Below, in pieces: positions 50,178 to 60,934 of a stretch of 64,000 nucleotides of DNA (position 1 is the first letter of the stretch; the number at the start of each line of letters is the position of its first letter). This stretch comes from Nostoc sp. PCC 7107 (GTDB lineage Bacteria > Cyanobacteriota > Cyanobacteriia > Cyanobacteriales > Nostocaceae). The notes beneath the pieces are model-generated. The model was not told the origin of the DNA and made no database searches. It saw only the letters and a program-made list of their open reading frames with translations. The stretch spans positions 4,978,501 to 5,042,500 of the forward strand of contig NC_019676.1 of the NCBI RefSeq assembly GCF_000316625.1. Reading direction: 5' to 3'. The translations under genes were made by a program, and so were the position numbers.

Positions 50178-53100
50178 TCAAACAACAACCGCTTCGGCGA
50201 TCGCACCTTGCATTCTCCCCATTGCATCAATCAAGCTTTGCAGTTGTTGGTCGGCTTTCATCACAGCTAAACCGCGGACTGTGACTTTACCAGGAGAGTA
50301 AACAAAGCGGGTTTTGAGATGTTCTGGTAAGTTGGCTGCAAGTAAATTCCACGCAGGTTCTTCCATTGGGGTTTCTAAAATTACGTGTTGTTTGTTTTCT
50401 GGTTTAATCCGGCTAAATCCTAATTTTTTCGCCAATTGTTTTAGTTCCATGACGCGTAACAGTTGATTGGCGGGGACGGGTAAAGTACCATAGCGATCGC
50501 TCCATTCGGCTGCAATCTGCGTTAGTTCTTCTTGGGATTTCGCCGCCGCTACCGCACGATACGCACTCATCTTTTGATCAATATCGGGAATATAATCAGC
50601 GGGGACAAATGCGGTAAGGTTGAGGTCAATTTGTGTATCGTCAACTTGGGGAATTTCTTGACCGCGAATTTCTCGAATCGCTTCTTCTAACATTTCCATA
50701 TACAAATCAAAACCGATCGCATCCATTTGACCGGATTGTTCTGCACCTAGCAAGTTACCCACGCCGCGGATTTCCATATCGCGCATTGCCAATTGATACC
50801 CGGAACCGAGTTGAGTAAATTCTTGTATTGCCCGTAATCTCTGCCGTGCAGCATCAGATAAGGTGCGCTGCTTGGGATAGAATAACCAAGCATGAGCTTG
50901 AATACCTGCCCGGCCGACACGACCGCGTAATTGGTATAGTTGCGATAAGCCAAAACGGTGTGCGTCTTCAATTAAGATGGTGTTAACGCGGGGAATATCT
51001 AACCCAGATTCAATAATTGTCGTACATACCAAGATGTCTGCGTCACCATTACTAAAGGTGAGCATGGTTGATTCTAACTCGCTTTCGTCCATTTGCCCGT
51101 GAGCGATCGCAAATCTCGCGCCTGGTACCATCTCCCGGAGATTGGCTGTAATCTCTTCTATGCCATCAACCCGTGGAACTACGTAAAACACCTGTCCCCC
51201 TCGATCTAATTCTTGGCGAATGGCGCTGCGGACACTTTCAGGATTTCTGGGGGAAAGATGGGTTTTAATTGGTCGTCTGGTGGGGGGTGGTGTAGTAATC
51301 AAACTCATTTCCCGAATCCCAGATAAAGACATATACAAGGTACGGGGAATGGGTGTGGCGGAAAGAGTCAGCACGTCAACCTGAGTTTTCAAGGATTTAA
51401 TTTTCTCTTTTTGGTTCACCCCAAACCGTTGTTCTTCGTCTATGACCAACAGTCCTAAATCTTTGAAACTGACACTTTTACCTAAAAGTTGGTGTGTCCC
51501 CACGACGATATCTAACTCACCCGTTGCCAAGCGTTTTTGTATAGTACGTCGTTCTTCAGCACTGCGGAAGCGGTTGAGTAAGCCGACATTTACAGGATAG
51601 GGGGCAAAGCGTTCTTTGAGGGTGTGGTAATGTTGCTGGGTAAGAATAGTTGTCGGCGCTAAGAGTGCGACTTGTTTACCAGAAGTCACAGCTTTAAAAA
51701 TGGCGCGGATTGCAACTTCGGTTTTACCAAAACCAACGTCACCACAAACTAAACGATCCATTGGGCGATCTCTTTCCATATCCCGTTTCACATCTTGGAC
51801 GGCTTTTAGCTGGTCGGTTGTGGGTTGGTAGGGGAAAGAATCTTCCATTTCCTCTTGCCAAGGCATATCGTGAGGATAGGCGTAACCTTGTTGTTGCGAT
51901 CGCGCCGCATATAATTTCAGCAAGTCTACCGCTAATTTCTTGATAGCTTTGCGGACACGGTTCTTGGTATTGTCCCAAGCCTTCCCGGTCATTTTGTGCA
52001 GTTCTGGGGCTTTATCTCCTGTGGTGCGGAACCTTGACAAAGAACCAACTTGATCAGCCGCCACCCTCAACAAACCATCGGCGTACTGTACAACTATGTA
52101 GTCACGGGTTTCATCGTTAAATGTCAAACTTTCCAGCTTGACAAATTTACCAATTCCGTGGCTTCTGTGAACGACATAATCTCCCGGACGCAGTTTATTC
52201 GGGTCAACTTGCTTAGAAGCAGCCTTACGGCGTTTGCGGATATATCCTGGTGTGGCGAGGGAGTGCTGACCGTAAAATTCGCGGTCGGTGATAATTACTA
52301 GGCGGTATGTCGGGAGAATAAATCCTTCCAGTTCCGCCAAACCCGAATATTTTAGGGCGACCGGGGTATGGTTGATTTGTAGCTTTTCAATTGCTTGGTA
52401 GTCGCGCGGGTTGGGGATAAACTGCGCCGGACAGTCGTGTTCTTGGAGTAAAGAGACAGAACGGGAAGGTTGGGCAGAAATTAACCAGATAGAGAAATTG
52501 CGATCGCGTTCTTGACGTAGTGTTTCCGCCAGTTTACCAAATTGGTGCGGTGTGACGGGTACAGACCGACTCGCTAAATTAATCCCGTTGTTTTCTTCGG
52601 CGATTTCTGATAAATAAACAGTGAGAAATTGGGTAAGTTCTGCCAGACAATCATCAAACGACCGATGGATTTTCGGCAATTGCACAGCACCCAAATCTAA
52701 TTCCCCAGTCCCCAGCGACCATTGTTCCTCAGCATTTTCCACCCAGCGATCGCTATGGGCGTGGCACTGTTCTGGTTCGTCAATAGCAATTAAAGTATTT
52801 TCAGGTAGATAATCCAGCACTGAGGCAGGTTTTTCAAAAGCCAACCCTAAAAATCTGCGACTCCCTTCTAGAATTGCTGACTCTTGATGATCAAGTGACG
52901 ATTCAGTATTTAACTCAGCACTCAGCATTCGGAACTCAGCACTATCTTTCAGTGCATCTAAAATGATCGGCGTAAAGCTAGTGGGAGTCAGCACGATCTG
53001 AGCAATTTTGTCAAGGGCAGAACGCTGAGTTGTGGGGTCAAATTCTCTGATTTGCTCGATTTCGTCGCCAAACCATTCCAAGCGTACTGGCAATTCTGAA

Positions 53101-53684
53101 GATACTGGAAAAATATCAACAATATCACCGCGCCGACTCCATTGTCCTTCTGTTTCTACCAGAGGTACTCGTTCGTAACCCAAGGTAGTAATTTTGGTAC
53201 TGAAAGCATTTAAGTCAAATTCCATCCCCTTCTTTAAGGTGAGGCTAAGGGGTGAAAAAGCCTCTGGTGGCGGTAAATGCGGCTGTAACGCCCCCGTAGT
53301 AGCAACCACCGCTATTATTTTATTTTGACCATTGACTGAACCTTGACTCTTCACCAAATCCGCCAAAACCTGCATTTGTCCCCAAGTCATTTCCGTTTCG
53401 GGGTCAAAAGGTTCGTAAGGGGATGCTTCCGAAGTGGGGTAAAAATGGACTGTTTGCCATCCCATCGCCTCTAATTGAGCGTAAGCGCGTCCGGCTTCCT
53501 CTAGGGTGGCACAGACTACAAATAAATTTTTGCCTGAATTTTGCGCTAATGCCGATGCTACAAGACCCTTGGGTAGACGGGAAATTCCATTTAAGCGTAA
53601 ATCTTTTTGCCGATTGAGTTTGGAAAGCAGTTCTGTGGTGAGAGGCGATCGCGCTAAGGCACGCACAATAGAAGAAAATGCCAT
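50178..53684 (-). CDS. mfd: Transcription-repair coupling factor Mfd
   Basis: The 1168-residue, full-length Mfd has the UvrB-like N-terminal module ([20 protein letters not shown]), the RNA-polymerase-interacting domain ([20 protein letters not shown]), the translocase with Walker [24 protein letters not shown]-type Walker [33 protein letters not shown], and the second RecA half ([18 protein letters not shown]). It removes stalled polymerase at lesions and recruits UvrA. Residues about 240-268 contain an extra segment ([19 protein letters not shown]) encoded by an ACTCAGCACT-type dispersed repeat. It is monocistronic, divergent from the gene at 54001. Confidence 0.97.
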   Translation of the reverse strand: MAFSSIVRALARSPLTTELLSKLNRQKDLRLNGISRLPKGLVASALAQNSGKNLFVVCATLEEAGRAYAQLEAMGWQTVHFYPTSEASPYEPFDPETEMTWGQMQVLADLVKSQGSVNGQNKIIAVVATTGALQPHLPPPEAFSPLSLTLKKGMEFDLNAFSTKITTLGYERVPLVETEGQWSRRGDIVDIFPVSSELPVRLEWFGDEIEQIREFDPTTQRSALDKIAQIVLTPTSFTPIILDALKDSAEFRMLSAELNTESSLDHQESAILEGSRRFLGLAFEKPASVLDYLPENTLIAIDEPEQCHAHSDRWVENAEEQWSLGTGELDLGAVQLPKIHRSFDDCLAELTQFLTVYLSEIAEENNGINLASRSVPVTPHQFGKLAETLRQERDRNFSIWLISAQPSRSVSLLQEHDCPAQFIPNPRDYQAIEKLQINHTPVALKYSGLAELEGFILPTYRLVIITDREFYGQHSLATPGYIRKRRKAASKQVDPNKLRPGDYVVHRSHGIGKFVKLESLTFNDETRDYIVVQYADGLLRVAADQVGSLSRFRTTGDKAPELHKMTGKAWDNTKNRVRKAIKKLAVDLLKLYAARSQQQGYAYPHDMPWQEEMEDSFPYQPTTDQLKAVQDVKRDMERDRPMDRLVCGDVGFGKTEVAIRAIFKAVTSGKQVALLAPTTILTQQHYHTLKERFAPYPVNVGLLNRFRSAEERRTIQKRLATGELDIVVGTHQLLGKSVSFKDLGLLVIDEEQRFGVNQKEKIKSLKTQVDVLTLSATPIPRTLYMSLSGIREMSLITTPPPTRRPIKTHLSPRNPESVRSAIRQELDRGGQVFYVVPRVDGIEEITANLREMVPGARFAIAHGQMDESELESTMLTFSNGDADILVCTTIIESGLDIPRVNTILIEDAHRFGLSQLYQLRGRVGRAGIQAHAWLFYPKQRTLSDAARQRLRAIQEFTQLGSGYQLAMRDMEIRGVGNLLGAEQSGQMDAIGFDLYMEMLEEAIREIRGQEIPQVDDTQIDLNLTAFVPADYIPDIDQKMSAYRAVAAAKSQEELTQIAAEWSDRYGTLPVPANQLLRVMELKQLAKKLGFSRIKPENKQHVILETPMEEPAWNLLAANLPEHLKTRFVYSPGKVTVRGLAVMKADQQLQSLIDAMGRMQGAIAEAVVV
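52905..52952. repeat. ACTCAGCACT dispersed repeat inside mfd
   Basis: ACTCAGCACTCAGCATT and AACTCAGCACT lie in tandem within the coding sequence and are translated in frame. The same motif forms the hairpin arms at 42305-42335. Confidence 0.6.
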
Positions 53685-54000
53685 AAGTTCTACTAGAGGT
53701 GGAAATCTTCGGTGATAAGAAAATTTATAGGTAGTTTATGTTCACCATTTTAAAAGTGTTAACGCCTTACTTATTATTTCTATGGAAGAATGATGATGGA
53801 AATTATAAATATATAAATTTAAGAAGTTAAACTACTACTTTGTGCATAGTCAACTGAAGTATGAAGTGTAAAGTCTAAATTTCATCCCTGAATCTTTAGC
53901 CTTTTTTGGTCAAAGCACATATCTCAGCACTTTAAATAACGTTTAATACTAGATACTAGGGGTTAAGCATAGTTCGCTCCCCATAGCGGCAAATCCAAAC
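53685..54000. other. Divergent intergenic region mfd / CBS protein
   Basis: About 315 bp with the two outward promoters. AT-rich; no repeat, hairpin or open frame worth listing. Confidence 0.5.
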
Positions 54001-55329
54001 ATGTCCTCCATTACTTCTGAAATTTTAATCATTTTGGTACTAATCATTGCCAACGGCATCTTCTCCATGTCTGAGATGGCGATTGTCTCAGCGCGGAAGG
54101 TCAGGCTTCAGCAGCTTGCCAATCAAGGAGATCCCAAAGCCAGGGCGGCATTAAAACTAGCAGAGTCTCCCAATAATTTTTTATCTACCGTTCAAGTCGG
54201 AATTTCTCTTATCGGTATCCTGACTGGTGCTTTTGGGGGAGCTACAATTGCTAGTCGTCTGGCTGTATATGTAAAACTTATCCCCGTTTTAGCTCCCTAT
54301 AGCGAACCAGTATCATTTGGGATAGTCGTTTTAATTATTACGTATCTATCTCTGATTATCGGAGAATTAGTACCGAAGCGGTTGGCATTAAACAACCCAG
54401 AAAAAATTGCAGCGTTTGTGGCGATCCCAATGCGGGCGTTAGCGGCTCTAGCATCCCCAGCGGTGCATTTGTTGAGTGCTTCTACAGAATTGGTGTTGCG
54501 GATTTTAGGCATTACACCTTCTGATGAGCCACAAGTCACGGAAGAAGAAATTAAAATCCTAATTGAGCAAGGTACAGAAGCGGGAACCTTTGAAGAAGCA
54601 GAACAGGATATGGTAGAGCGAGTTTTTCGTTTAGGAGATCGCCCTGTCAGTTCTTTTATGACACCCCGCCCTGATATCATTTGGCTAGACTTAGAAGACA
54701 CTGCCGAAGAAAACCGCCAAAAAATGACTGAAAATGGTTATTCTCGGTATCCAGTTTGTCAAGGAGGACTTGACAATGTACTGGGGATCATTCCTGTAAC
54801 CGACTTACTCGCCCGGAGTTTTCGGAATGAATCTCTCGATTTAACAGTGGGATTGCGTCAACCTGTGTTTGTCCCAGAAAGCACTCGTGGCTTGAAGGTT
54901 TTGGAGTTATTCAAGCAAACTATCACCCACATGGCAATTGTCGTGGATGAGTACGGCGTGATTCAAGGATTAGTCACCCTCAACGACATCATGAGCGAAA
55001 TTGTCGGGGATGTTCCCGCCGGGCCGGGAGAAGACGAACCCCAAGCAGTACAACGAGAAGATGGTTCATGGCTACTGGATGGGATGTTACCAGTAGATCA
55101 ATTTTTTGAACTGTTTGAAATGGAAGAATGGGAATCTGACGAACGCGGTAGCTATCAAACCTTGGGTGGCTTTGTGATTACTCATTTAGGCCGCATACCC
55201 TCCGCCGCCGATCATTTTGAATGGGAAGGAATGCGGGTTGAGGTGATGGATATGGACGGTAATCGCGTAGATAAGGTGTTAGTTGTGCCAATGGGGAGTC
55301 AAACACTGGCGAAGAAAGAAGCAGAATAA
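54001..55329 (+). CDS. CNNM/CorC-family membrane protein (hemolysin-like)
   Basis: The 442-residue protein has an N-terminal DUF21 (CNNM) domain with about four membrane segments (ILIILVLIIANGIFSMSEMA; LSTVQVGISLIGILTGAFGG; VSFGIVVLIITYLSLIIGEL with VPKRLALNNP). A pair of CBS domains follows (MTPRPDIIWLDLEDTAEENR; MAIVVDEYGVIQGLVTLNDI) and a CorC_HlyC domain at the C-terminus (DGMLPVDQFFELFEMEEWES). This family takes part in magnesium or cobalt efflux and ATP/Mg sensing; the hemolysin name is historical. It converges with the RTX gene across a hairpin. Confidence 0.92.
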   Translation: MSSITSEILIILVLIIANGIFSMSEMAIVSARKVRLQQLANQGDPKARAALKLAESPNNFLSTVQVGISLIGILTGAFGGATIASRLAVYVKLIPVLAPYSEPVSFGIVVLIITYLSLIIGELVPKRLALNNPEKIAAFVAIPMRALAALASPAVHLLSASTELVLRILGITPSDEPQVTEEEIKILIEQGTEAGTFEEAEQDMVERVFRLGDRPVSSFMTPRPDIIWLDLEDTAEENRQKMTENGYSRYPVCQGGLDNVLGIIPVTDLLARSFRNESLDLTVGLRQPVFVPESTRGLKVLELFKQTITHMAIVVDEYGVIQGLVTLNDIMSEIVGDVPAGPGEDEPQAVQREDGSWLLDGMLPVDQFFELFEMEEWESDERGSYQTLGGFVITHLGRIPSAADHFEWEGMRVEVMDMDGNRVDKVLVVPMGSQTLAKKEAE

Positions 55330-55364
55330 AGTCTAAAATCGGAAATTTTAGTGTTCATGCCTCA

Positions 55365-55400
55365 TTTGAAACCTTGTGATTTGCACCACAAGGTTTCAAA
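55365..55400. terminator. Bidirectional hairpin between converging genes
   Basis: TTTGAAACCTTGTG (55365-55378) and CACAAGGTTTCAAA (55387-55400) form a perfect 14-bp stem with an 8-base loop, 36 bp after the CNNM stop and 25 bp beyond the RTX stop. There is no T run on either side, so termination efficiency is uncertain. Confidence 0.6.
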
Positions 55401-55425
55401 GCTTAATGATCCAAATTTCTAGGGA

Positions 55426-58194
55426 TTAGGATACATAACTAAAGTAACTGGCTGTCAAGTTTAGTCCTGAAACTCCTTGTGCGATCGCAATCAATTCATC
55501 AGTAGAGTTGAAAGTTCCATTACCATTACTATCAAGGTAAATAGATGTTCCTGTTATACCAGCGATCGGTGATGTTCCTAGCAAGTAAGAACTCGCTGTA
55601 CCTCTGAGTTGGATTCTATCTTCAGCAATGCTGAAGTCCGTAATCAAAGCATAATCATTTAGACCAGCGTTGGTGTTATTACCATCGTTGTAAAAAACAG
55701 CACTAGCATTACCCAGGATAAATAAATCGTTATTGTTGCCACCAGTGAGACTGTCTCTTGTTGATCTACCAAACTCACTACCAACACCATTCAGGGTATC
55801 GTTACCATCACCACCCAAAATTATATCGTTACCACCGCCACCAATTAAGGTATCATTTCCAGTCCCACCATTAAGGGTATTACTACCACTATTACCTGTG
55901 ATAGTGTTGGCTAAACTGTTTCCTGTACCATTGATGGCTGACGTACCAGTTAAGGTCAAATTTTCCAGATTCGCCCCCAGAGTGTACGTGATGGATGATT
56001 GGACTGTATCTGTACCTTCGTTGAGGTTTTCAGTTACGACATCGCCAGCGCTATTGACTACATAGTTATCATTACCTGTGCCACCAATTAACGTATCACT
56101 TCCAGTTCCGCCATTCAGACTGTCGTTACCAGCACCACCATTGAGAATATTGTTACCGCTATTACCTGCGATCGTATTATTTAAGCTATTTCCTGTACCA
56201 TTGATGGCTGACGTACCTGTTAAGGTCAGATTTTCCAGATTCGCACCCAGAGTATAGCTAATTGAAGAACGTACAGTATCTATTTCTGTCGCTAATGTCG
56301 AGGTTTCAATCACCACATCTCCCAAACTATCCACTACATAGATGTCGTTACCTGAACCACCGTTGAGTACATCGTTTCCTGTACCACCATCAAGGGTGTC
56401 ATTACCTGCACCAGCCTCAATTGTGTCATTACCTGCACCGCCTCTAACATTGTTATCGGCCGGAGTCGCAGAAGTAAAGCGAATAGTATCGTTACCACTG
56501 CCAGCTGTGACATTCAAGAAAAACTCAAAGCCTTGATAAGTGTCGCCACCAGAAACCAGGGTTGCTAAGGTACTACCATTGATAATCAAGGTTCTACCTG
56601 TGGTATCTGCGGAGAAATCGGCATCCACAAGGGTATCAACCCCTGCTCCACCATCGACTGTATCTGCTCCGGCTCCTTGAGTAATAATGTCATTCCCCGC
56701 GCCGCCGCTAATCACATCATTACCAGCACCACCATTGAGAATATCGTTAAATACTCCACCAATGAGTTCATCATTACCACTACCAGTGGTGATGTTAAAC
56801 TGCTCAATATTGCTGTAGAAGGTGCGATTACCTGAGGTGATATAGGAATTCCCCAATCTGCTGACGTTGGTTGACACACTGGAGTAGTCAATTACTAAAG
56901 TATCAATCCCAATTCCGCCATCTACTTCGTCTGCGGTTCCTAATCCCGCACCCAGGATGTCGTCTCCTGCTCCACCATTAAGTTGATTATTTTCCTGAAT
57001 TGTCGTGGCTTGACGAATGTTGTCATTACCACTACCAGCAGTGATGTTGCGTAGAAACTCCAAACCTTGATAAGTGTTGCCACCAGAAACGATTGTGGCG
57101 AGGGTGCTACCTGTGATAGTTAAGGTTCTGCCTGTGGTATCTGCGGAGAAATCAGCATCTACAAGAGTATCAATTCCTGTACCACCATCGACCGTATCTG
57201 CTCCGGCTCCTTTGGTGATGATGTCGTCACCTGCACCACCGTTGAGTACATCATTCCCACCACCACCACTAATCACATCATTCCCAGCACCTCCATTGAG
57301 AATATCGTTAAATACTCCACCAATGAGTTCATCATTACCACTACCAGTGGTGATGTTAAACTGCTCAATATTGCTGTAGAAGGTGCGATTACCTGAGGTG
57401 ATATAGGAATTACCCAATCTGCTGACGTTGGTTGACACACTGGAGTAATCAATGACTAAAGTATCAATCCCAATTCCGCCATCTACTTCGTCTGCGGTTC
57501 CTAATCCCGCACCCAGGATGTCGTCTCCTGCTCCACCATTAAGTTGATTATTTTCCTGAATTGTCGTGGCTTGACGAATGTTGTCATTACCACTACCAGC
57601 AGTGATGTTGCGTAGAAACTCCAAACCTTGATAAGTGTTGCCACCAGAAACGATTGTGGCGAGGGTGCTACCTGTGATAGTTAAGGTTCTGCCTGTGGTA
57701 TCTGCGGAGAAATCAGCATCTACAAGAGTATCAATTCCTGTACCACCATCGACCGTATCTGCTCCGGCTCCTTTGGTGATGATGTCGTCACCTGCACCAC
57801 CGTTGAGTACATCATTCCCACCACCACCACTAATCACATCATTCCCAGCACCTCCATTGAGAATATCGTTAAATACTCCACCAATGAGTTCATCATTACC
57901 ACTACCAGTGGTGATGTTAAACTGCTCAATGTTGCTGTAGAAGGTGCGATTACCTGAGGTGATATAGGAATTACCCAATCTGCTGACGTTGGTTGACACA
58001 CTGGAGTAATCAATGACTAAAGTATCAATCCCAATTCCGCCATCTACTTCGTCTGCGGTTCCTAATCCCGCATCTAGGATGTCATCTCCGGCTCCACCGT
58101 TGAGTTGATCGTTGCCTCCAAGTCCTCTAATAGTATCGTTGTCTGGAGTTCCTGGAAGTATATTATTACCATTGTCACCTGTAATAATTGCCAT
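55426..58194 (-). CDS. RTX (hemolysin-type calcium-binding) repeat protein
   Basis: The 922-residue protein has no N-terminal signal peptide and is full of GGxGxDxLxGG nonapeptides (GGNDQLNGGAGDDILDAGLG, NDVISGGGGNDVLNGGAGDD), which bind calcium outside the cell. Its front two thirds consist of near-identical 187-residue units encoded by 561-bp repeats (listed separately). Then come two copies of the SSI-TYTLGANLENLTLTGTS module and a non-repetitive C-terminus with DYALITDFSIAEDRIQLRG, the usual end of cyanobacterial RTX proteins, likely holding the type I secretion signal. It is probably a secreted surface-layer or matrix protein. No HlyB/HlyD genes are nearby. Confidence 0.92.
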   Translation of the reverse strand: MAIITGDNGNNILPGTPDNDTIRGLGGNDQLNGGAGDDILDAGLGTADEVDGGIGIDTLVIDYSSVSTNVSRLGNSYITSGNRTFYSNIEQFNITTGSGNDELIGGVFNDILNGGAGNDVISGGGGNDVLNGGAGDDIITKGAGADTVDGGTGIDTLVDADFSADTTGRTLTITGSTLATIVSGGNTYQGLEFLRNITAGSGNDNIRQATTIQENNQLNGGAGDDILGAGLGTADEVDGGIGIDTLVIDYSSVSTNVSRLGNSYITSGNRTFYSNIEQFNITTGSGNDELIGGVFNDILNGGAGNDVISGGGGNDVLNGGAGDDIITKGAGADTVDGGTGIDTLVDADFSADTTGRTLTITGSTLATIVSGGNTYQGLEFLRNITAGSGNDNIRQATTIQENNQLNGGAGDDILGAGLGTADEVDGGIGIDTLVIDYSSVSTNVSRLGNSYITSGNRTFYSNIEQFNITTGSGNDELIGGVFNDILNGGAGNDVISGGAGNDIITQGAGADTVDGGAGVDTLVDADFSADTTGRTLIINGSTLATLVSGGDTYQGFEFFLNVTAGSGNDTIRFTSATPADNNVRGGAGNDTIEAGAGNDTLDGGTGNDVLNGGSGNDIYVVDSLGDVVIETSTLATEIDTVRSSISYTLGANLENLTLTGTSAINGTGNSLNNTIAGNSGNNILNGGAGNDSLNGGTGSDTLIGGTGNDNYVVNSAGDVVTENLNEGTDTVQSSITYTLGANLENLTLTGTSAINGTGNSLANTITGNSGSNTLNGGTGNDTLIGGGGNDIILGGDGNDTLNGVGSEFGRSTRDSLTGGNNNDLFILGNASAVFYNDGNNTNAGLNDYALITDFSIAEDRIQLRGTASSYLLGTSPIAGITGTSIYLDSNGNGTFNSTDELIAIAQGVSGLNLTASYFSYVS
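56420..58102. repeat. 561-bp internal tandem repeats of the RTX gene
   Basis: Blocks 56981-57541 and 57542-58102 are almost identical at the DNA level (unit 561 bp, 187 codons), differing at a few positions such as about 57364/57925. A third, more diverged and shorter unit lies at about 56420-56980. Unit boundaries are placed at the AGTTGATTATTTTCC motif. Confidence 0.9.
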
Positions 58195-58749
58195 AAATCT
58201 ACGCAGCCTCAGAAGTATATTAAAAAAAGTTTGACAGCACCGATCTTTTTTCTTGTGTCAAGCAATCAACTAATTAATTTAATTTTTGATGTCTAAATTA
58301 ATGAGCTTTTTAAACATGAGACATTAAGCCTAATTTAGCTCTTACTTATGCTAAATTAAGCATTTATCTGCTTGACAAAAAACGTTTTGACGCTTGAGTA
58401 TCTTATCCTTAATATCGGAAAATTTTCAAGTACTTTTGATGGTGTTGTTAATACATCGCTCAGAGAAAAATCAATGTTTTATTTTATAAAAAAAGAAAAA
58501 ATAAATTTAATGTAGTTGCTTTCCAGTGTGTCAGTCACAATAAATAAGGAATTAAGAACTTCTGAAAAAAGATTTAAAATGTAGTGTGCGTCATTTTCTG
58601 ACATGATTATGTTTTTTTAAACTGACGCACTCTACTAGGCGGAATTTTAGGATAATTTAGTTTTTGGTGTTACTTTAACGCCAGTAGAAGAGGATGGACG
58701 CAGATAAACTCAGATAATTAGCACTTCAGCAAATTAGGAAACGCCATAT
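58195..58749. other. Intergenic region upstream of the RTX gene
   Basis: About 555 AT-rich bp without a credible gene. It should contain the RTX promoter (near 58200-58500). AGTGTGCGTCA (about 58582) and TGACGCACT (about 58622) can pair over a long T-rich loop, a possible terminator-like structure for the aldo/keto reductase side. Confidence 0.45.
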
Positions 58750-59931
58750 CTATTGTTGCGACAAGCGTTTCACTTCCTCTCCGCCCAACATTTCATGTGC
58801 TTTTGCCAAAATATGCGGAATTTTATCGGCGTGTGGACTTCGGCTAAGACATTGGCGTAAATCTATTTCGTTGAGTTTATCTGCTTTGTTACCAGGAAAC
58901 CAATGACTAGCGTTACCCATGAGGTTGTAACGGGTTTTAGCGTAGTCTACTAAATCGTAGGCATTAGCTAAATTCCATAGCCACAAAATCATGGGGATAT
59001 TTATCTCACCTGGGGTATTTTGCCAGGTTGGTAAGTTGATATGCCAAGTTTTTACCCAATCTTCCCCTAAAATGGCGATCGCTTCCTCTTCTAATCTCGC
59101 CAAAATTGGGGGTAAAATTTCGGAAGATTCATCCAATAACTCTAATGTCTTTAGGTGTTCATCAAAATCTTGGGGTTTAGCTGCGCCTAAACTCAGGGTA
59201 TGCACCTGAGAATGACTCAGACAAAACAAATCATTAAACACCATTGGACTCAAGGGCGCACACAGATTCACTAATTTTTGTGGTGCTTTATAAAGCTGTC
59301 CGCCTTTATCAGAAGGACTAATAATAAATACTCCCATATCAAGTTTATTAGCGGCTGCAATTGCTGGCCAATTAGTTTGATTAATGTAATACCAATGCAG
59401 ATTTACATAATCAAATTGATTGGTATTAATTGCCTGCACAATTAAATCTGTAGCGCCGTGAGTAGAAAAGCCAATAAATCTTACTTTTCCTTCAGCTTGC
59501 AATTGCTTTGCTACGTCTAAACAACCACCAGGACGGATGCTATATTCCAGTGATTCACTATGATTAATACCATGCAAACTAAACAAGTCAACATAATCTA
59601 ACTGGAGATTACGTAACGATTTTTCAAATGTCTGCCGGAATTCTTTGGCATCAGCAACAGGTGAAACTTTAGTTTGGACAATTAATTTTTTACGGGGAAA
59701 CTTTGGTAGTATTTTGCCCAATTGCATTTCCGAACTACCATAACCACGCGCAGTTTCAATGTGATTAATTCCGACTTCAACTGCTTTGTGAATAGTAGCT
59801 TCGAGATTTTTTTGGTTATCTGTGGGAATTTCTGGCCAAGAAACATCTTGCCATTTGAATTGATATCTCATGCCGCCGCAAGAAAACACCGGCATCTGTA
59901 ATTCTGTGCGTCCAAATCGTCTGTATAGCAT
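58750..59931 (-). CDS. Aldo/keto reductase with C-terminal ferredoxin-like extension
   Basis: ATG 59931 (MLYRRFGRTELQMPVFSCGG) is preferred to the frame start nine codons upstream and gives 393 residues. The AKR barrel shows INHIETARGYGSSEMQLGKI (Asp/Tyr site; the usual DTA reads ETA here), KLIVQTKVSPVADAKEF, LDYVDLFSLHGINH and VRFIGFSTHGATDLI. The ~100-residue C-terminal part is typical of the larger YghZ/MJ1681-like AKRs, but I see no Cys4 iron-sulfur motif. The substrate is unknown. It is monocistronic. Confidence 0.88.
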   Translation of the reverse strand: MLYRRFGRTELQMPVFSCGGMRYQFKWQDVSWPEIPTDNQKNLEATIHKAVEVGINHIETARGYGSSEMQLGKILPKFPRKKLIVQTKVSPVADAKEFRQTFEKSLRNLQLDYVDLFSLHGINHSESLEYSIRPGGCLDVAKQLQAEGKVRFIGFSTHGATDLIVQAINTNQFDYVNLHWYYINQTNWPAIAAANKLDMGVFIISPSDKGGQLYKAPQKLVNLCAPLSPMVFNDLFCLSHSQVHTLSLGAAKPQDFDEHLKTLELLDESSEILPPILARLEEEAIAILGEDWVKTWHINLPTWQNTPGEINIPMILWLWNLANAYDLVDYAKTRYNLMGNASHWFPGNKADKLNEIDLRQCLSRSPHADKIPHILAKAHEMLGGEEVKRLSQQ

Positions 59932-60315
59932 TAGTGGATTGTGGATTTTTGGTATCAAGTCTCAATCAGGCGATCGCTATATATATATTTTTTCAAGTCC
60001 TGACACTGGTAACATCCATAGAGCCATAACATTAGTCAGGTGTTTGGTTGTCAAATAGCGAAGTTTTTCAGTCCCAAAAGACTAATTACCATATCCTGCC
60101 CAGTATTCGCAAGTAACTTCAGCAATTATTCTCAAGAATTTAGACTAACAAATCCTCAAGAGTTGTTAGTCTAAATCTTAAATAACCAACTATTTCAGCA
60201 ATTGCTTGTTGTTGACCAACAGTAGTTTTAAACTATATAATTATGGTATTTGCACCCAGTTTATATCTCATCTTTATCTATGCACTGTTACTACAGTGGC
60301 AATCACAGTAATTGA
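59932..60315. other. Intergenic region with hairpin
   Basis: About 385 bp with no gene. A hairpin with arms TTTAGACTAACAA (60139-60151) and TTGTTAGTCTAAA (60163-60175) has a perfect 13-bp stem; it lies downstream of the small secreted-protein gene (minus strand) and may end its transcript, though no strong T run follows. Confidence 0.55.
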
Positions 60316-60549
60316 TTAATACCTGACATAGCTACCAGGAACCCAACGCCGGCCGCGCGGTGTTCTTTCCCAGTGTGCGGGAACCCATCTCTGGCGAACA
60401 ACTTTGCGGACAACAACAGGTTTACGTACAACAACAGTTCGGTGGTTATCACGTTTAATAATAACCGGCGCGGCTGATGCTTGAGTTTGCACAGCAAATA
60501 TTGAAAGTGGTAGAGCTAGTAAGGTTCCAGCAAGGATGCGTTTCATCAT
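60316..60549 (-). CDS. Small secreted basic protein
   Basis: ATG 60549, 8 bp after GGAG, gives 77 residues (a TTG two codons upstream is the longer option). A signal peptide (MMKRILAGTLLALPLSIFAV, then QTQASA) precedes a very basic mature part of Val/Arg/Lys repeats (VVVRKPVVVRKVVRQRWVP) ending in WERTPRGRRWVPGSYVRY. The WVPAHW/WVPGSYV motif resembles small cyanobacterial and proteobacterial exported proteins of YXWGXW type. Function unknown; surface or periplasmic polyanion binding is only a guess. Confidence 0.75.
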   Translation of the reverse strand: MMKRILAGTLLALPLSIFAVQTQASAAPVIIKRDNHRTVVVRKPVVVRKVVRQRWVPAHWERTPRGRRWVPGSYVRY

Positions 60550-60555
60550 GTTCAA

Positions 60556-60934
60556 ATCTCCTGGAGTTTCTCATTGCTAAGTTAGTGACAGCTTTCTTTA
60601 AGAATTTGTCAATTAAACCCGTTACCTAACCAGAGAAAATACTTTTAGCAACAGCGTTTCCTTTTACGGAATTTCACTAGTGAGACAAGTATTTACACTA
60701 ATAAATCAGGTATCGATTATTTTTAAATCCTCAATAAGATTGCTGGTTAACTTTCATTTTCAGTTTAGAAAACTCCGCAGAAATAAGGACGTGAAGAAAG
60801 TAGTGATTATGAGATGACTAAAGTCATAAACTATTTGGAAATTACTTTCATGTACTTGGGAATTGCCATAAAACTCAAAAAAAATGAGGATAAGCCTCAG
60901 CATACCCCCATTTTCAAAGATCAGAAATTAGCAC
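60556..60934. other. Intergenic region
   Basis: About 380 bp between the small secreted-protein gene and the HtrA gene, both on the minus strand. No repeat or credible open frame. Likely holds the promoter of the small gene on its left side. Confidence 0.45.

Noticed and set aside
57074-57940. Pro/Ser/Val-rich plus-strand frames opposite the RTX gene
   Set aside because: They are antisense shadows created by the Gly/Asp-rich repeat codons.
60303-60497. 64-codon minus-strand frame overlapping the small secreted protein
   Set aside because: It is the alternate frame of the gene with the signal peptide and GGAG site.
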